Positions 41,663 to 52,805 of a stretch of DNA of 64,000 nucleotides are shown piece by piece. The notes below the pieces were generated by a model. It ran no database searches. It saw only the letters and a program-made list of their open reading frames with translations, and was not told the DNA's origin. Made by a program: the position numbers and the translations under genes. The stretch is from Comamonas testosteroni (GTDB taxonomy: Bacteria; Pseudomonadota; Gammaproteobacteria; Burkholderiales; Burkholderiaceae_C), in the NCBI RefSeq assembly GCF_030505195.1, contig NZ_CP129672.1:2824501-2888500 (forward strand). Direction: 5' to 3'. Every line of letters starts with the position of its first letter. The first letter of the stretch is position 1.

Positions 41663-42763
41663 ATGAGCAAGTCTCTGCGTTTGCCTGAGAAATGGTTTCG
41701 CCGCGGCCTCTGGCTGGTGGCGCTGGTGTTTGCCTTCTTCCTGATCGGTCTGGGTGGACTGGTGGTGGGCAATCTGCCGCAGCCTAATCGCTCGCTGGAG
41801 GTGGAGTCCTTTATTCCGCAGGCCGATGCACAGCGTGTGCAGGCCGAAATCGACCAGGCCCGGAAGACGGCCGGCGTGACCCAGAAGGCTTTGGACAGGG
41901 CTCAGCTCAAGTTCGATGCCGAGCGCGCGCGCTATCAGTCGGCGCGCGACACCTTTGACAACTGGGTCGCGACCCGCCGGGCGACGGAGCGCCCCGAGCA
42001 GGACGCCGAGCTGGTCGCGCGCAGCAAGGCGCTTGATGCGCTCAAGCAGGCCGAGGACATGGCCCGCCAGGAGCGCGAGAAAGAGGCACAGACCCATCTG
42101 GAGGCCAATCAGGCCGTCTCCAACGCCGAGGCGGAGCTGAGCAGTCTGCGCGAGCAGGCCTATCCCCAATATGAAGCCGCCATGCGTGCCAGCGAACTGC
42201 GCGTGTTTCTGTTCCGCCTGGCCATCACCCTGCCCCTGCTGGGTGTGGCGGGCTGGCTGTTTGCCAAGAAGCGCAAGAGCACCTGGTGGCCCTTTGTCTG
42301 GGGCTTCATCTTTTTTGCGCTGTTCGCCTTCTTTGTCGAGCTGGTGCCTTACCTGCCCGACTACGGCGGCTATGTGCGCTACATCGTGGGCATTTTGGTG
42401 ACGGTGCTGCTGGGTCGATATGCCATTTTGGCGCTCAACCGCTATCTGGAAAAGCAGAAGCTGCAGGAGTCCTTGCCCGAAGAGCAGCGCCGTGAGGAGC
42501 TGAGCTATGACGTGGCGCTGGAGCGTCTGTCCAAGAATGTGTGCCCGGGCTGCGAGCGTCCAGTGGATCTCAAGAACACCGAGATCGACTTCTGCCCCCA
42601 TTGCGGTATCGGCCTGTTCGACCATTGTGGCAGCTGCAATACCCGCAAGAGCGCGTTCTCACGCTTTTGTCATAGCTGTGGCGCTGCAGCCAGCAAGACG
42701 CTGCCGCGTCCCGACACGGCGGTGGCGGCACCGCTCGCATCCGGCTCTGGCGAGCTCGGATGA
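41663..42763 (+). CDS. Membrane protein with coiled coil and C-terminal zinc ribbons
   Basis: This protein of 366 residues has a membrane helix at about 16-40, a coiled-coil stretch rich in Arg, Ala and Glu (about 55-165), three more membrane helices (about 185-265) and a C-terminal pair of zinc ribbons (CPGCERPVD, CPHCG, CGSCNTRK, CHSCG; about residues 294-345). ATG 41663 is used; a TTG at 41657 is in frame just before it. It closes the three-gene unit with the DUF2145 gene. The function is unknown; the ribbons suggest a cytoplasmic protein contact. Confidence 0.82.
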   Translation: MSKSLRLPEKWFRRGLWLVALVFAFFLIGLGGLVVGNLPQPNRSLEVESFIPQADAQRVQAEIDQARKTAGVTQKALDRAQLKFDAERARYQSARDTFDNWVATRRATERPEQDAELVARSKALDALKQAEDMARQEREKEAQTHLEANQAVSNAEAELSSLREQAYPQYEAAMRASELRVFLFRLAITLPLLGVAGWLFAKKRKSTWWPFVWGFIFFALFAFFVELVPYLPDYGGYVRYIVGILVTVLLGRYAILALNRYLEKQKLQESLPEEQRREELSYDVALERLSKNVCPGCERPVDLKNTEIDFCPHCGIGLFDHCGSCNTRKSAFSRFCHSCGAAASKTLPRPDTAVAAPLASGSGELG

Positions 42764-42811
42764 CCGTGGGCCGGGCTACCGGCTGGTCGGGGGCGCAGTG
42801 GCGTGTCGCAC

Positions 42812-44233
42812 TCAGCGAAGCTGCGCCGCGACGCAATCGCGCCCGGCGGCCTTGGCCTCATACAAAGCCTGGTCTGCCTGCTGCAGCAGCAGGTCCAGGC
42901 TTTGATGCGCTTGCAGTCGGCTGGTATGGACCAGGCCTATGCTGACCGTGGCGCTCATCATCTTGTCATCCATGCACACGCGCAGCTCCCGGATGGCGCG
43001 ATTGATGCGCTTGGCGATCTCCTGGGCAGCGGTTGCGTCCACCTTGGGTAGAGCCACGGCGAACTCCTCGCCTCCCATGCGGCCCACGATGTCCTGAGCG
43101 CGCAGCACCTGGGTCAACGTCTGGCTGAAGCTGCGCAGCAATTGGTCGCCTCCCGCATGGCCGAAGCTGTCGTTGATCTGTTTGAAATGGTCGAGATCCA
43201 GCATCAGAATGGCGAAGGGCTGGCCATCCTGGCGGCAACGCTCCAGTATTCTTTGCCCCTGCTTCATGAAGGCACCGCGTGCCAGCATATCGGTCAGAAA
43301 GTCGTGGTTGACGGCATGACTGAGCTTTTGCATCAGCTCGTTGCGCGCCATATGCGATCCTGCCACCGCAAGTGGGCCCAGCACCAGCATGCATAGCCCC
43401 ACGCGCAATGACAAAGTCTCCAGAAAATGTGCGGGTGTGAATTCAAGCGTGCCCAGCGAAATGAAAATGATGCTGCTCAGGCAATGTGTTGCCGTGATCA
43501 GAGTCAGACTGAAGATGCGATAGCTCAGCGCGCACCATATGAGAGCCGGCAGCGAGAACGCCAGCGAGCCGGGACCTTTGATCCAGTAGCTGATGGCTTC
43601 CAGCGCAATGACAGACAGCAAAGGCAGGATGCGGCGCAAGGGGGAGGGCTCGCCCAGATGCCCAACTGGCTGCTTGCGTGTCGGCCAGGCCAGGACAATG
43701 GGCAAAAACATCATGTAGTTCAGCCATTCGCTGCTCAGCCACATGGAAAAGGCCTGCCAGTGCGGCGTCCCGAAAACGGCGCTCAGCACCGGCGCTCCCA
43801 GCAGTGCGGCCGTCAGTGCGCCCAGGCCGCTGCCCACAAACAGCAGCAGCGCGGAGGACTGGCGTTGCATGAACAAAGTGGCATGGCGCTGCCTGTGCAT
43901 CAGCGCCCAGGCCGCGCCCACACCGGCCATATTGGCGAGGCTCAGCAGGATTGCCACATCGAGCCGGCTGCCTGTGAGCAGATCGGCTGCGATATAGGCT
44001 GCCGAAATCGCCAGCACCGAGCTCGGGCGCAGCCAGTCAGGGCGGTGCAGCAAAAGGCCCAGCAGCAGTGCGTTTGCGGGCCAGATCGCCGAGAGAAATC
44101 CAGTGGGGCGCCCCAGTATGCCCAGCAAGGCGGCGAGAAACACCAGGCTCCCAAGCCCGAGCGCCGCTGCCCATGTCCTGGGGGCAGCGGTCTGCAGCAG
44201 CGGCGTTGGCTTGGATGCGGAGGCTTCGGTCAT
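42812..44233 (-). CDS. MASE1-type membrane diguanylate cyclase
   Basis: This is a 473-residue diguanylate cyclase that makes cyclic di-GMP from GTP. The N-terminal part has about eight membrane helices resembling a MASE1 sensor. The catalytic GGDEF-type domain carries GGEEF at residue 387. The inhibitory RxxD site (RAQD, 378-381) lies five residues before it, so product inhibition is expected. No EAL domain is attached. The ligand sensed by the membrane part is unknown. It converges with the zinc-ribbon gene. Confidence 0.94.
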   Translation of the reverse strand: MTEASASKPTPLLQTAAPRTWAAALGLGSLVFLAALLGILGRPTGFLSAIWPANALLLGLLLHRPDWLRPSSVLAISAAYIAADLLTGSRLDVAILLSLANMAGVGAAWALMHRQRHATLFMQRQSSALLLFVGSGLGALTAALLGAPVLSAVFGTPHWQAFSMWLSSEWLNYMMFLPIVLAWPTRKQPVGHLGEPSPLRRILPLLSVIALEAISYWIKGPGSLAFSLPALIWCALSYRIFSLTLITATHCLSSIIFISLGTLEFTPAHFLETLSLRVGLCMLVLGPLAVAGSHMARNELMQKLSHAVNHDFLTDMLARGAFMKQGQRILERCRQDGQPFAILMLDLDHFKQINDSFGHAGGDQLLRSFSQTLTQVLRAQDIVGRMGGEEFAVALPKVDATAAQEIAKRINRAIRELRVCMDDKMMSATVSIGLVHTSRLQAHQSLDLLLQQADQALYEAKAAGRDCVAAQLR

Positions 44234-44436
44234 GAGAGAGGGGCCGCGAGCGTTTCGTGGAGCTTTCTTCAGTGGCTCTTTGGGAATTCGATCTCAATCG
44301 CCAAAAGTGCCTGTTGTTGCCGTCAAATGTTGTGGTTTTAACAAAAACATACAGAAAAGTGATTGCCGAAGCAGCGAAATTGACGATGTTTTTCATTTGC
44401 CGGACTCCAGGCATACGGGATGTCAACCGCCGAATG

Positions 44437-44465
44437 AAAAAAGCCAGAGACTCGCTCTGGCTTTT
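44437..44465 (-). terminator. Intrinsic terminator after tgt
   Basis: An 11-bp stem (44439-44449 with 44455-44465) with a 5-nt loop pairs AAAAGCCAGAG with CTCTGGCTTTT. On the minus strand it is followed by T residues and lies 33 bp after the tgt stop. Confidence 0.88.
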
Positions 44466-44497
44466 GGGAGGTTCTGCTGCGGCAGACGATGGGTGGC

Positions 44498-45676
<1,179 letters not shown>

Positions 45677-45791
45677 CTATTTTCCCAGATGCCCGCAAGC
45701 ACTGCTGCAATAGCCGGTGCTTGCCCCAGATTCGCAACCCGTCTTTGCAGCCTGCGCCTACACTGGTGCGCAAGACGAACAGGAGGTTGCC

Positions 45792-46265
45792 ATGCTCAAG
45801 ATCATGATTGCGGTGGATGGATCGGATGTCGCACTTGAGGCCGTACGTCACGGCATCAAGCTTTTACAGAGCGGACTGGATGCTCACTTTGTGATAGCTC
45901 ATGTGCAGAAGGAGGCCACGCTGCTGGAGCTTGCAACCACAGATTCAGACCTGATTGCCAACGCCAGCATCGAAGCCGGCATGGATCTGGTGGCGCCTGC
46001 ACAGGATCTTCTCAAGGAGGCCGGGGCCTCCTATGAAGTGGAGATCAGCCTGGGCGAAGAGGCCAATACCCTGATCGATATTGCCGAGAGCAATGAATGC
46101 GACCAGATCATCATCGGTGCCACGGGCCAGAGCGGCCTGGGCAGCATTCTGATCGGCTCGGTCTCACGCGAGGTGGCCAGACACAGTCGGCTGCCGGTGA
46201 CGATTGTGAAAATGCCCGAGGTGACCGAGGCGGATGACAGCTCCGCTGAAGAGGCTGAATCCTGA
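45792..46265 (+). CDS. Universal stress protein, UspA family
   Basis: This is a 157-residue UspA-fold protein. The start MLKIMIAVDGSDVALEAVRH and the ATP-binding pattern G-2x-G-9x-G-S (GATGQSGLGSILIGSVS, then LPVTIVKMP) are of the nucleotide-binding type. It probably helps general stress survival. ATG 45792 follows aggaggttgc; in-frame codons from 45717 are excluded. It is divergent from tgt across 121 bp. A diverged half of the 88-bp repeat begins directly after its stop. Confidence 0.93.
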   Translation: MLKIMIAVDGSDVALEAVRHGIKLLQSGLDAHFVIAHVQKEATLLELATTDSDLIANASIEAGMDLVAPAQDLLKEAGASYEVEISLGEEANTLIDIAESNECDQIIIGATGQSGLGSILIGSVSREVARHSRLPVTIVKMPEVTEADDSSAEEAES

Positions 46266-46300
46266 TTTGATGGCGCTCTGCGCTTGATTAATAAGAGCTG
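46266..46300. repeat. Half-copy of the 88-bp repeat
   Basis: TTTGAT, GCGCTT and ATTAATAAG in the right order and spacing match the left arm of the elements at 16235 and 30645. It starts at the usp stop codon. No right arm follows. Confidence 0.5.
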
Positions 46301-46319
46301 GCGGAGATTGGAGTGGAAA

Positions 46320-46805
46320 TCAGGCAGCCTGGCGCTGCTGGCCGGACTCACGTCTTTGCCAGCTGTTGCGGCTGCCTGCACGATGGGCTGCAAATTTGCC
46401 ATGTGGCATGTTTGCCAGACGCGTCAGCATCCAGCGGCAATAGCCTTGCACGCTCAGGCATTTGTTGATTTCTTCTTCGGGCAGCGGGCCGGAGACCACG
46501 ACCAGCCGGTTTGCGCCTTCCCAGTCTCCTGCCATGCGCAGACGGCGCTGCGCGCCCATGGCCCAGGAGTGAATGCGGGTGGGGTGACCATGCTGGTGCA
46601 CGCGACCGGTGATCCGGTCAAACGCGATGGCGACCAGCTCGGTCTTGAGGCGATAGGGGCGCTCTCCCGTGATGGCGTTGGGCGCATCACGCATGTCGTA
46701 GAGATAGTAGAACCCGGACTTGAGCCGATATCGCAGATGCAGTAAATCCATGAACCATGCCCCCAAGCCTGTGTCACGCAGGATTGCGTGCAGGGCATTC
46801 TCCAT
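46320..46805 (-). CDS. Hypothetical basic protein next to MarR
   Basis: I do not recognise this family. From ATG 46805 it is 161 residues (MENALHAILRDTGLGAWFMD) without a signal peptide. A core with GERPYRLKTELVAIAFDRITGRV is followed by a basic C-terminus rich in Arg and Gln. An in-frame GTG at 46844 would overlap the MarR stop by 8 nt, and neither start has a clear ribosome-binding site. It lies just downstream of the MarR gene on the same strand. The frame is long and the composition protein-like, but support is moderate. Confidence 0.55.
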   Translation of the reverse strand: MENALHAILRDTGLGAWFMDLLHLRYRLKSGFYYLYDMRDAPNAITGERPYRLKTELVAIAFDRITGRVHQHGHPTRIHSWAMGAQRRLRMAGDWEGANRLVVVSGPLPEEEINKCLSVQGYCRWMLTRLANMPHGKFAAHRAGSRNSWQRRESGQQRQAA

Positions 46806-46836
46806 GAAATTGTCACAAAACGGTGTTTTTTCGGGC

Positions 46837-47361
46837 TCAGGCACTATCTGGCGAGCTCAGCACCTGCCTGAGCTTGCCCAGTTGCTCGTACAGATCACTG
46901 GCGTTTTTGCTGCCCAGTGGAGTCAGCAACTGCTCAAGCCATAGCTCATGCGCGGCAGCCATGGCCTTGAACTGCTTTTTGCCCGTGCGGGTCAGGCGCA
47001 CGATCATGGAGCGGCGGTCTTCCTCGTCAGCCACGCGCTCCACCCAGCCTTCGGCCACCAGTTGATCGGTCAGTCCGGTCACATTGCCGCCGGTCACCAT
47101 CAGATATTCCGACAGGGTCTTCATGCGCAGACCTTTGGGAAAGCGGCTGAGCTGTGCCAGGTAGTCAAAACGAGGCAATGTCGTGCTGAATTCTGTGCGT
47201 AGCTGGCTGCGAATGACTTGCTCGATCTGTGTGCTGCAGGTCAGAAGGCGCAGCCACAGGCGCACGGCCTGATGGTCGGAGTGGGACAGGCCCGCCTCGC
47301 GTCCCGGGGCTTCGGGCATGTCGATGGAAAAATCCGGATTGTGTTGGGCCATGGTTGGCAT
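46837..47361 (-). CDS. MarR family regulator of the anthranilate operon
   Basis: This is a MarR-type winged-helix regulator, 174 residues from ATG 47361. The helix-turn-helix and wing run LRMKTLSEYLMVTGGNVTGL, DQLVAEGWVERV and then DEEDRRSMIVRLTRTG, which is the MarR wing. The frame is open further to 47421, which would extend into the promoter region, so that start is less likely. It diverges from the aminobenzoyl-CoA monooxygenase gene. MarR proteins in such positions usually respond to an aromatic CoA ester or acid; anthraniloyl-CoA is a reasonable guess. Confidence 0.85.
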   Translation of the reverse strand: MPTMAQHNPDFSIDMPEAPGREAGLSHSDHQAVRLWLRLLTCSTQIEQVIRSQLRTEFSTTLPRFDYLAQLSRFPKGLRMKTLSEYLMVTGGNVTGLTDQLVAEGWVERVADEEDRRSMIVRLTRTGKKQFKAMAAAHELWLEQLLTPLGSKNASDLYEQLGKLRQVLSSPDSA

Positions 47362-47477
47362 GGTGCGCAAACTAGAGTGCTTTGGGTTCAGGGTTTGGCC
47401 GGATTTTAGTGAAAATTTCATGCATTAATAATTTAGGTATAAAGTAATTTTTGAAAAGCCAGGAACGGATCACTGTC

Positions 47478-49802
47478 ATGAAAATTGTCTGCATAGGTGG
47501 TGGCCCCGCCGGCTTGTACTTCGCTTTGCTGATGAAGCAGATGAGCCCTGCGCATGAGGTGACGGTGGTGGAGCGCAACAAGCCCTACGACACCTTTGGC
47601 TGGGGCGTGGTTTTCTCCGATGCCACCATGGACAATATGCGCGACTGGGACCCGGTGACAGCCGCGCAGATCGAGCAGGCTTTCAACCATTGGGACGATA
47701 TCGAGTTGCTATTCAAAGGGCGCAAGATTCGCTCCGGCGGGCATGGTTTTGTGGGGATTGGCCGCAAGCATCTGCTCAATATCCTGCAAGCGCGTTGCGA
47801 ACAGCTGGGTGTGAACCTGGTGTTCGAGACCGATGCGCAAAGCGACGAGGACTATCCGGATGCCGACCTGGTGATTGCCTGCGATGGCGTGAACTCGCGC
47901 ATCCGCAGCAAATACGCCGACATCTTCAAGCCCAATATCGTCACCCGCCCCAATCGCTATATCTGGCTGGGCACGAACAAGGTCTACGAGGCATTCACCT
48001 TTGACTTCGTGCGCACGCCGCATGGCTGGTTTCAGGCGCATATCTACAAGTTCGACGACAAGACCTCAACCTTCATCGTGGAGACCACGGAGGAATGCTG
48101 GAAAGCCAGCGGCCTCGACACCGCCGATCAAGAGCAGTCCATTGCCTTCTGTGAAAAGCTGTTCGCGGACAATCTTCAGGGCGAGAAACTGATGACCAAT
48201 GCCCGCCATCTGCGCGGCTCGGCTTGGATCAATTTTCAGCGCGTGGTCTGTGACCAGTGGTGGTTGAAAAACCCCAAGGGCAGCCATGTGGTGCTGATGG
48301 GCGATGCCGTGCATACGGCACATTTCGCGATTGGCTCAGGAACCAAGCTGGCGATCGAGGATGCGATCGAGCTGGCACGCCAGTTCAAGCAGCGGGGTGA
48401 TGCGGCTGGGCATATTCCCGAGGTGCTGGCGGCCTATCAGGAAGCGCGTCGCGTTGAGACGCTGCGCATTCAGAACGCAGCCTGGAATGCGATGGAGTGG
48501 TTCGAGGTCTGCGGCCAGCGCTATTGCGACCAGCTGGAGCCCGAGCAGTTCATGTACTCCATGCTCACGCGCAGTCAGCGCATCAGCCATGAGAACCTGC
48601 GCCTGCGTGATGCGCAGTGGCTTGGCGGCTATGAGAAATGGCTGGCCGAAAGAGAGGGGGTCGCGGTCGCTGCCAAGGCGCCGCCGCCCATGTTTCTGCC
48701 CTATACCCTGCGCGGCCTCACGCTGAAGAACCGTATCGTGGTCTCACCCATGGCGCAGTACTCTGCGGTTGATGGCGTGCCTGGTGAGTTTCACCTCGTT
48801 CACCTGGGTGCGCGTGCGCTCGGTGGTGCAGGTCTGGTGTTCGCCGAGATGGCATGTGTCAGCCCCGAGGGGCGCATCACGCCCGGCTGCCCGGGTACTT
48901 ATAGTGCTGGGCAAAAGCAGGCCTGGAAACGCATCAGCGACTGGATTCACGCCAACACCGATGCCAAGTTCGCCATGCAGATCGGCCATGCGGGTGCCAA
49001 GGCCTCGACGCGGCTGGCCTGGGAAGGTACGGATCTGCCGCTGGAGCAGGGCAACTGGCCCATCATGGCCGCGTCGGAGCAGCAATATCTGCAGGGAGTG
49101 AGCCAGATCTCCAGGGCCATGACACGCGCCGACATGGATGAGGTGCTGCAGCAGTTTGTGCATGCTGCGCACATGGCGGCCGACATCGGCGTGGACTGGC
49201 TGGAGCTGCACTGCGCGCACGGCTATCTGCTATCCAGCTTTATCTCGCCGCTGACCAACCAGCGCAGTGATGAATACGGCGGCAGCCTGGAAAACCGTCT
49301 GCGCTTCCCGCTGGAAGTGTTCAAGGCCATGCGTGCCGTTTGGCCTCAGGACAGGCCCATGTCCGTGCGCATTTCTGCCCATGACTGGGTGCCGGGCGGC
49401 ATCACGCCCGAAGATGCGGTGCAGATTGCCAAGGCCTTCAAGGCTGCGGGTGCCGACCTGATCGACTGCTCGTCGGGGCAGGTCAGCAAGCTCGAAAAGC
49501 CGGTGTTCGGCCGCATGTATCAAACCCCGTTTGCCGACCGCATCCGACAGGAGGCTGGCATTGCCACCATGGCTGTGGGAGCGATCAGCGAGGCCGATCA
49601 TGCCAACAGCATCATTGCCGCAGGGCGTGCCGATCTGTGCGCGATTGCCAGACCGCATCTGGCCAATCCGGCCTGGACGCTGACCGAGGCCGCCAAGATT
49701 GGCTACACGCCTATCGTCTGGCCCAAACAATACTTCCAGGGCAAGCGCCAGATGGAAGCCCTGTTCGAGCGCGAGAAAGCGCAGCAAGCCGCAGCCAAAT
49801 GA
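47478..49802 (+). CDS. abmA: 2-Aminobenzoyl-CoA monooxygenase/reductase, two-domain flavoprotein
   Basis: This is a 774-residue fusion. The N-terminal FAD monooxygenase half opens [20 protein letters not shown] and has the second flavin motif [19 protein letters not shown]. From about residue 403 an old-yellow-enzyme-like half begins ([19 protein letters not shown]), with [20 protein letters not shown] carrying the catalytic HxxH-like pair. The architecture is that of ACMR of Azoarcus evansii, which hydroxylates and reduces 2-aminobenzoyl-CoA with O2 and NADH. A salicylyl-CoA 5-hydroxylase reading is possible, but the CoA ligase and Rid protein in the operon favour aminobenzoate. ATG 47478 is used because the FAD motif starts at once. 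Confidence 0.88.
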   Translation: MKIVCIGGGPAGLYFALLMKQMSPAHEVTVVERNKPYDTFGWGVVFSDATMDNMRDWDPVTAAQIEQAFNHWDDIELLFKGRKIRSGGHGFVGIGRKHLLNILQARCEQLGVNLVFETDAQSDEDYPDADLVIACDGVNSRIRSKYADIFKPNIVTRPNRYIWLGTNKVYEAFTFDFVRTPHGWFQAHIYKFDDKTSTFIVETTEECWKASGLDTADQEQSIAFCEKLFADNLQGEKLMTNARHLRGSAWINFQRVVCDQWWLKNPKGSHVVLMGDAVHTAHFAIGSGTKLAIEDAIELARQFKQRGDAAGHIPEVLAAYQEARRVETLRIQNAAWNAMEWFEVCGQRYCDQLEPEQFMYSMLTRSQRISHENLRLRDAQWLGGYEKWLAEREGVAVAAKAPPPMFLPYTLRGLTLKNRIVVSPMAQYSAVDGVPGEFHLVHLGARALGGAGLVFAEMACVSPEGRITPGCPGTYSAGQKQAWKRISDWIHANTDAKFAMQIGHAGAKASTRLAWEGTDLPLEQGNWPIMAASEQQYLQGVSQISRAMTRADMDEVLQQFVHAAHMAADIGVDWLELHCAHGYLLSSFISPLTNQRSDEYGGSLENRLRFPLEVFKAMRAVWPQDRPMSVRISAHDWVPGGITPEDAVQIAKAFKAAGADLIDCSSGQVSKLEKPVFGRMYQTPFADRIRQEAGIATMAVGAISEADHANSIIAAGRADLCAIARPHLANPAWTLTEAAKIGYTPIVWPKQYFQGKRQMEALFEREKAQQAAAK

Positions 49803-49938
49803 AACACTCCCCGAGTCGGCTCGCGCCTTCCCCCGCTCTCAACCCGCGAAGACGCAGCCCACACTGCGGGGCGGTCCCTTTTCTGCTGCCGCGGGCTGGA
49901 GTGCGCCAGTTTTGTGGGCCAGCTGTCTGGAGAGTTCA

Positions 49939-50709
49939 ATGACAGGCGATCTGAACGATCAACATGCGCTGGTGACGGGCGCGGGCCAAGGCATTGGCGA
50001 GGCGATTGCACGCCAGTTGCTGGAGCAGGGCGCTCGCGTCACGGTGCTGGGGCGTCGCGCCGAGCCGCTGCAGAAACTGGTGCAAGAGCACCCCGTTCAA
50101 TGCAAGATGGTGCTGGCCGATGTGGCGGATGAATCACAGGTGAAAACGGCGTTTGAAAAGGCAGCGGCTGCGCAAGGTGCTATCAATATCCTGATCAACA
50201 ACGCAGGTCAGGCCGGCAGTTCACCGTTCATGAAAATGGATGCCGCGCATTGGCAGCAGATGCTGGCAGTCAATCTCAGCGGCACCATGTACTGCATTCA
50301 GCAAGTGCTGCCGGCCATGTTGGCATCAGGCCGGGGTCGCATCGTCAATATGGCCAGCACGGCAGGACTGGTGGGCTATGCCTATGTCGCGGCCTATGTA
50401 GCGGCCAAGCATGGCGTGGTGGGCCTGACGCGAGCCCTGGCGCTGGAGTACGCCAAGACCGGGATCACCGTCAACGCCGTCTGCCCCGGCTATACCGAAA
50501 CCGAGATTGTCAAAACCAGCATTGACCGCGTTGTAGCCAAGACCGGCCGCACACCAGAGCAGGCAATGGCTGAGTTCGTCAAATCCAACCCCCAAGGCCG
50601 CCTGGTACAGCCGCACGAGGTGGCTGACGCCGTGCTGTGGCTATGTGGTCGAGGCGCATCAAGTATTACCGGGCAAGCCATAGCCGTCGCTGGTGGCGAA
50701 GTCATGTGA
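49939..50709 (+). CDS. SDR family dehydrogenase of the anthranilate pathway
   Basis: This is a short-chain dehydrogenase of 256 residues. The NAD(P) motif TGAGQGIG is at residues 13-20, NNAG at 87-90, and the catalytic set Ser140, Tyr153, Lys157 (YVAAK) is complete. It probably oxidises a 3-hydroxyacyl-CoA intermediate after ring opening or reduces a ring carbonyl. ATG 49939 follows ctggagag; in-frame codons back to 49699 lie in the preceding gene and spacer. A 136-bp spacer, longer than elsewhere in the operon, separates it from the monooxygenase gene. Confidence 0.88.
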   Translation: MTGDLNDQHALVTGAGQGIGEAIARQLLEQGARVTVLGRRAEPLQKLVQEHPVQCKMVLADVADESQVKTAFEKAAAAQGAINILINNAGQAGSSPFMKMDAAHWQQMLAVNLSGTMYCIQQVLPAMLASGRGRIVNMASTAGLVGYAYVAAYVAAKHGVVGLTRALALEYAKTGITVNAVCPGYTETEIVKTSIDRVVAKTGRTPEQAMAEFVKSNPQGRLVQPHEVADAVLWLCGRGASSITGQAIAVAGGEVM

Positions 50710-50730
50710 CCCGGATTTTTGGAGACAGAC

Positions 50731-51585
50731 ATGAGTGAATATGCAATCGATCCAGCGCTGCAAGCTGGCAATCACAAGCTGCTGGCGGGCTATAGGGCCA
50801 CGCATTTCCAGTGGCAGGTGACAGATGGCGTGGGAACCATCACTCTCAATCGTCCGGAGCGCAAGAATCCGCTGACGTTTGATTCCTACGCCGAGCTGCG
50901 CGACCTGTTTCATCAGCTCAAGTGGGCGCAGGATGTGAAGGCCGTGGTGCTGGTCGGCGCGGGCGGCAACTTCTGCTCGGGTGGTGATGTGCATGAAATC
51001 ATCGGTCCGCTGGTCGCGCTCAAGGCTCCCGAGCTGCTGATGTTCACCCGCATGACGGGCGAGCTGGTCAAGACCATGCGGGCCTGTCCGCAGCCCATCA
51101 TTGCGGCAGTCGATGGGGTGTGCGCGGGTGCTGGGGCCATCATGGCCATGGCCTCGGACATGCGCCTTGGCACTGCGCGCAGCAAGACTGCGTTCCTGTT
51201 CAACCGCGTGGGGCTGGCGGGCTGCGATATGGGAGCCTGCGCCATGCTGCCGCGCATCATTGGCCAGGGCCGTGCGAGTGAGTTGCTCTATACGGGACGC
51301 AGCCTGGGCGGCGAGGAGGGCGAACGCTGGGGCTTCTTCAACCGTCTGTGTGAGCCCGAGAGCTTGCCGGCCGATGCGCAGAAGCTGGCCGCCGATCTGG
51401 CCGCCGGGCCCAGCTTTGCCAACGGCATCACGAAGACCATGCTGCACCAGGAATGGGCCATGACGATTGAGCAGGCGATTGAAGCCGAAGCGCAGGCCCA
51501 GGCGCTGTGCATGCTGACCGAGGATTTCTCGCGTGCCTATCACGCGTTCGTCGCCAAGCAAAAACCGGTCTTTCAAGGAAACTGA
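50731..51585 (+). CDS. Crotonase-fold protein (enoyl-CoA hydratase or ring-opening hydrolase)
   Basis: This is a 284-residue crotonase with the N-terminal [14 protein letters not shown], the FCSGGDVHE loop that binds CoA, and [16 protein letters not shown] as the oxyanion hole. The two Glu residues of true enoyl-CoA hydratases are not at their places; instead Asp166 sits in [18 protein letters not shown], as in MenB and BadI. A hydrolytic ring-opening role is therefore possible, by analogy to BadI. ATG 50731 follows ttggagacagac. The next gene starts 1 nt after its stop. Confidence 0.87.
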   Translation: MSEYAIDPALQAGNHKLLAGYRATHFQWQVTDGVGTITLNRPERKNPLTFDSYAELRDLFHQLKWAQDVKAVVLVGAGGNFCSGGDVHEIIGPLVALKAPELLMFTRMTGELVKTMRACPQPIIAAVDGVCAGAGAIMAMASDMRLGTARSKTAFLFNRVGLAGCDMGACAMLPRIIGQGRASELLYTGRSLGGEEGERWGFFNRLCEPESLPADAQKLAADLAAGPSFANGITKTMLHQEWAMTIEQAIEAEAQAQALCMLTEDFSRAYHAFVAKQKPVFQGN

Positions 51586-51586
51586 C

Positions 51587-52750
51587 ATGGCAGACACCAG
51601 CTATCTGAAGTGGCCTTTTTTCGAGCCCCATCACGCACGTCTGACACAGTCGCTGGATGCCTGGGCAAGGCAGAGCATTGCACATGCGCATGGCCCCGAT
51701 GTGGATGCCGAATGCCGCAAACTGGTCAAGTCCCTGGGCGAGGCTGGCTGGCTGCGTCATGCGGTTGCGGGCACGGCCTATGGCGGTGCCGCAGAGCATA
51801 TTGATACAAGAGCCATCTGCCTGATCCGGGAGACTCTGGCGCGTCATAGCGGGCTGGCCGACTTTGCGTTTGCCATGCAGGGTCTGGGCTCGGGGGCGAT
51901 TTCTCTGGCGGGCAGCGAGGAGCAGAAAAAACGCTATCTGAGCCTGGTGGCCAGGGGCGATGCGATCTCGGCCTTTGCGCTGTCCGAGCCCGACGCCGGC
52001 TCGGACGTGGCGGCCATGGCCTGCGAGGCCAGGCTGGAAGGTGATCACTATGTGATCAACGGCGAAAAGACCTGGATTTCCAACGGCGGCATCGCCGACT
52101 TCTATGTCGTTTTTGTGCGTACCGGCGAGGCTGCCGGCTCGCACGGCCTGTCCGCGCTGATTGTGGACGCCGACACATCGGGCTTCGAAGTGGCCGAGCG
52201 CATCGACGTCATCGCACCGCACCCGCTGGCGCGTTTGAAGTTTTCGAACTGCCGCGTACCTGCCGCTCAGCGCGTTGGCGTGGCGGGCGAGGGCTTCAAG
52301 GTGGCGATGCGCACGCTCGATGTGTTCCGCACCTCGGTGGCCGCCGCATCGCTGGGCTTTGCGCGTCGTGCCATGGATGAGGCCTTGCAGCGCGCGACCA
52401 GCCGCAAGATGTTCGGCGGCGTGCTGGCCGATTTCCAGCTCACCCAGGCCAAGCTGGCGCAGATGGCCACGCAGATCGACAGCGCGGCGCTGCTGACCTA
52501 TCGCGCAGCTTGGTTGCGCGACCAAGGCGAGAACGTGACACGGGAAGCCGCCATGGCCAAGATGACGGCGACCGAAAACGCCCAGCAGGTGATCGATGCC
52601 GCCGTGCAGATCTGGGGCGGCCTGGGCGTGGTCAGCGAGCAGCCCGTGGAGCGCCTTTACCGGGAGATTCGCGCCCTGCGCATCTACGAAGGCGCGACCG
52701 AGGTGCAGCAGCTCATCATCGGTCGTGACCTCATCAAAAACCATGGCTGA
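51587..52750 (+). CDS. Acyl-CoA dehydrogenase
   Basis: This is a 387-residue FAD-dependent acyl-CoA dehydrogenase. The family segments [18 protein letters not shown] and [20 protein letters not shown] are clear, and the catalytic Glu lies in the C-terminal [19 protein letters not shown]. It probably desaturates a pathway intermediate, as in beta-oxidation of the opened ring. It starts 1 nt after the crotonase stop, so the two are translationally coupled. Electrons would go to the ETF system, which is not in this window. Confidence 0.93.
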   Translation: MADTSYLKWPFFEPHHARLTQSLDAWARQSIAHAHGPDVDAECRKLVKSLGEAGWLRHAVAGTAYGGAAEHIDTRAICLIRETLARHSGLADFAFAMQGLGSGAISLAGSEEQKKRYLSLVARGDAISAFALSEPDAGSDVAAMACEARLEGDHYVINGEKTWISNGGIADFYVVFVRTGEAAGSHGLSALIVDADTSGFEVAERIDVIAPHPLARLKFSNCRVPAAQRVGVAGEGFKVAMRTLDVFRTSVAAASLGFARRAMDEALQRATSRKMFGGVLADFQLTQAKLAQMATQIDSAALLTYRAAWLRDQGENVTREAAMAKMTATENAQQVIDAAVQIWGGLGVVSEQPVERLYREIRALRIYEGATEVQQLIIGRDLIKNHG

Positions 52751-52805
52751 AAGCGCTCACCCCAAAAAGAACATCAGCCTGTTTTGGCCAAAAGGAGTGT
52801 GAGTC

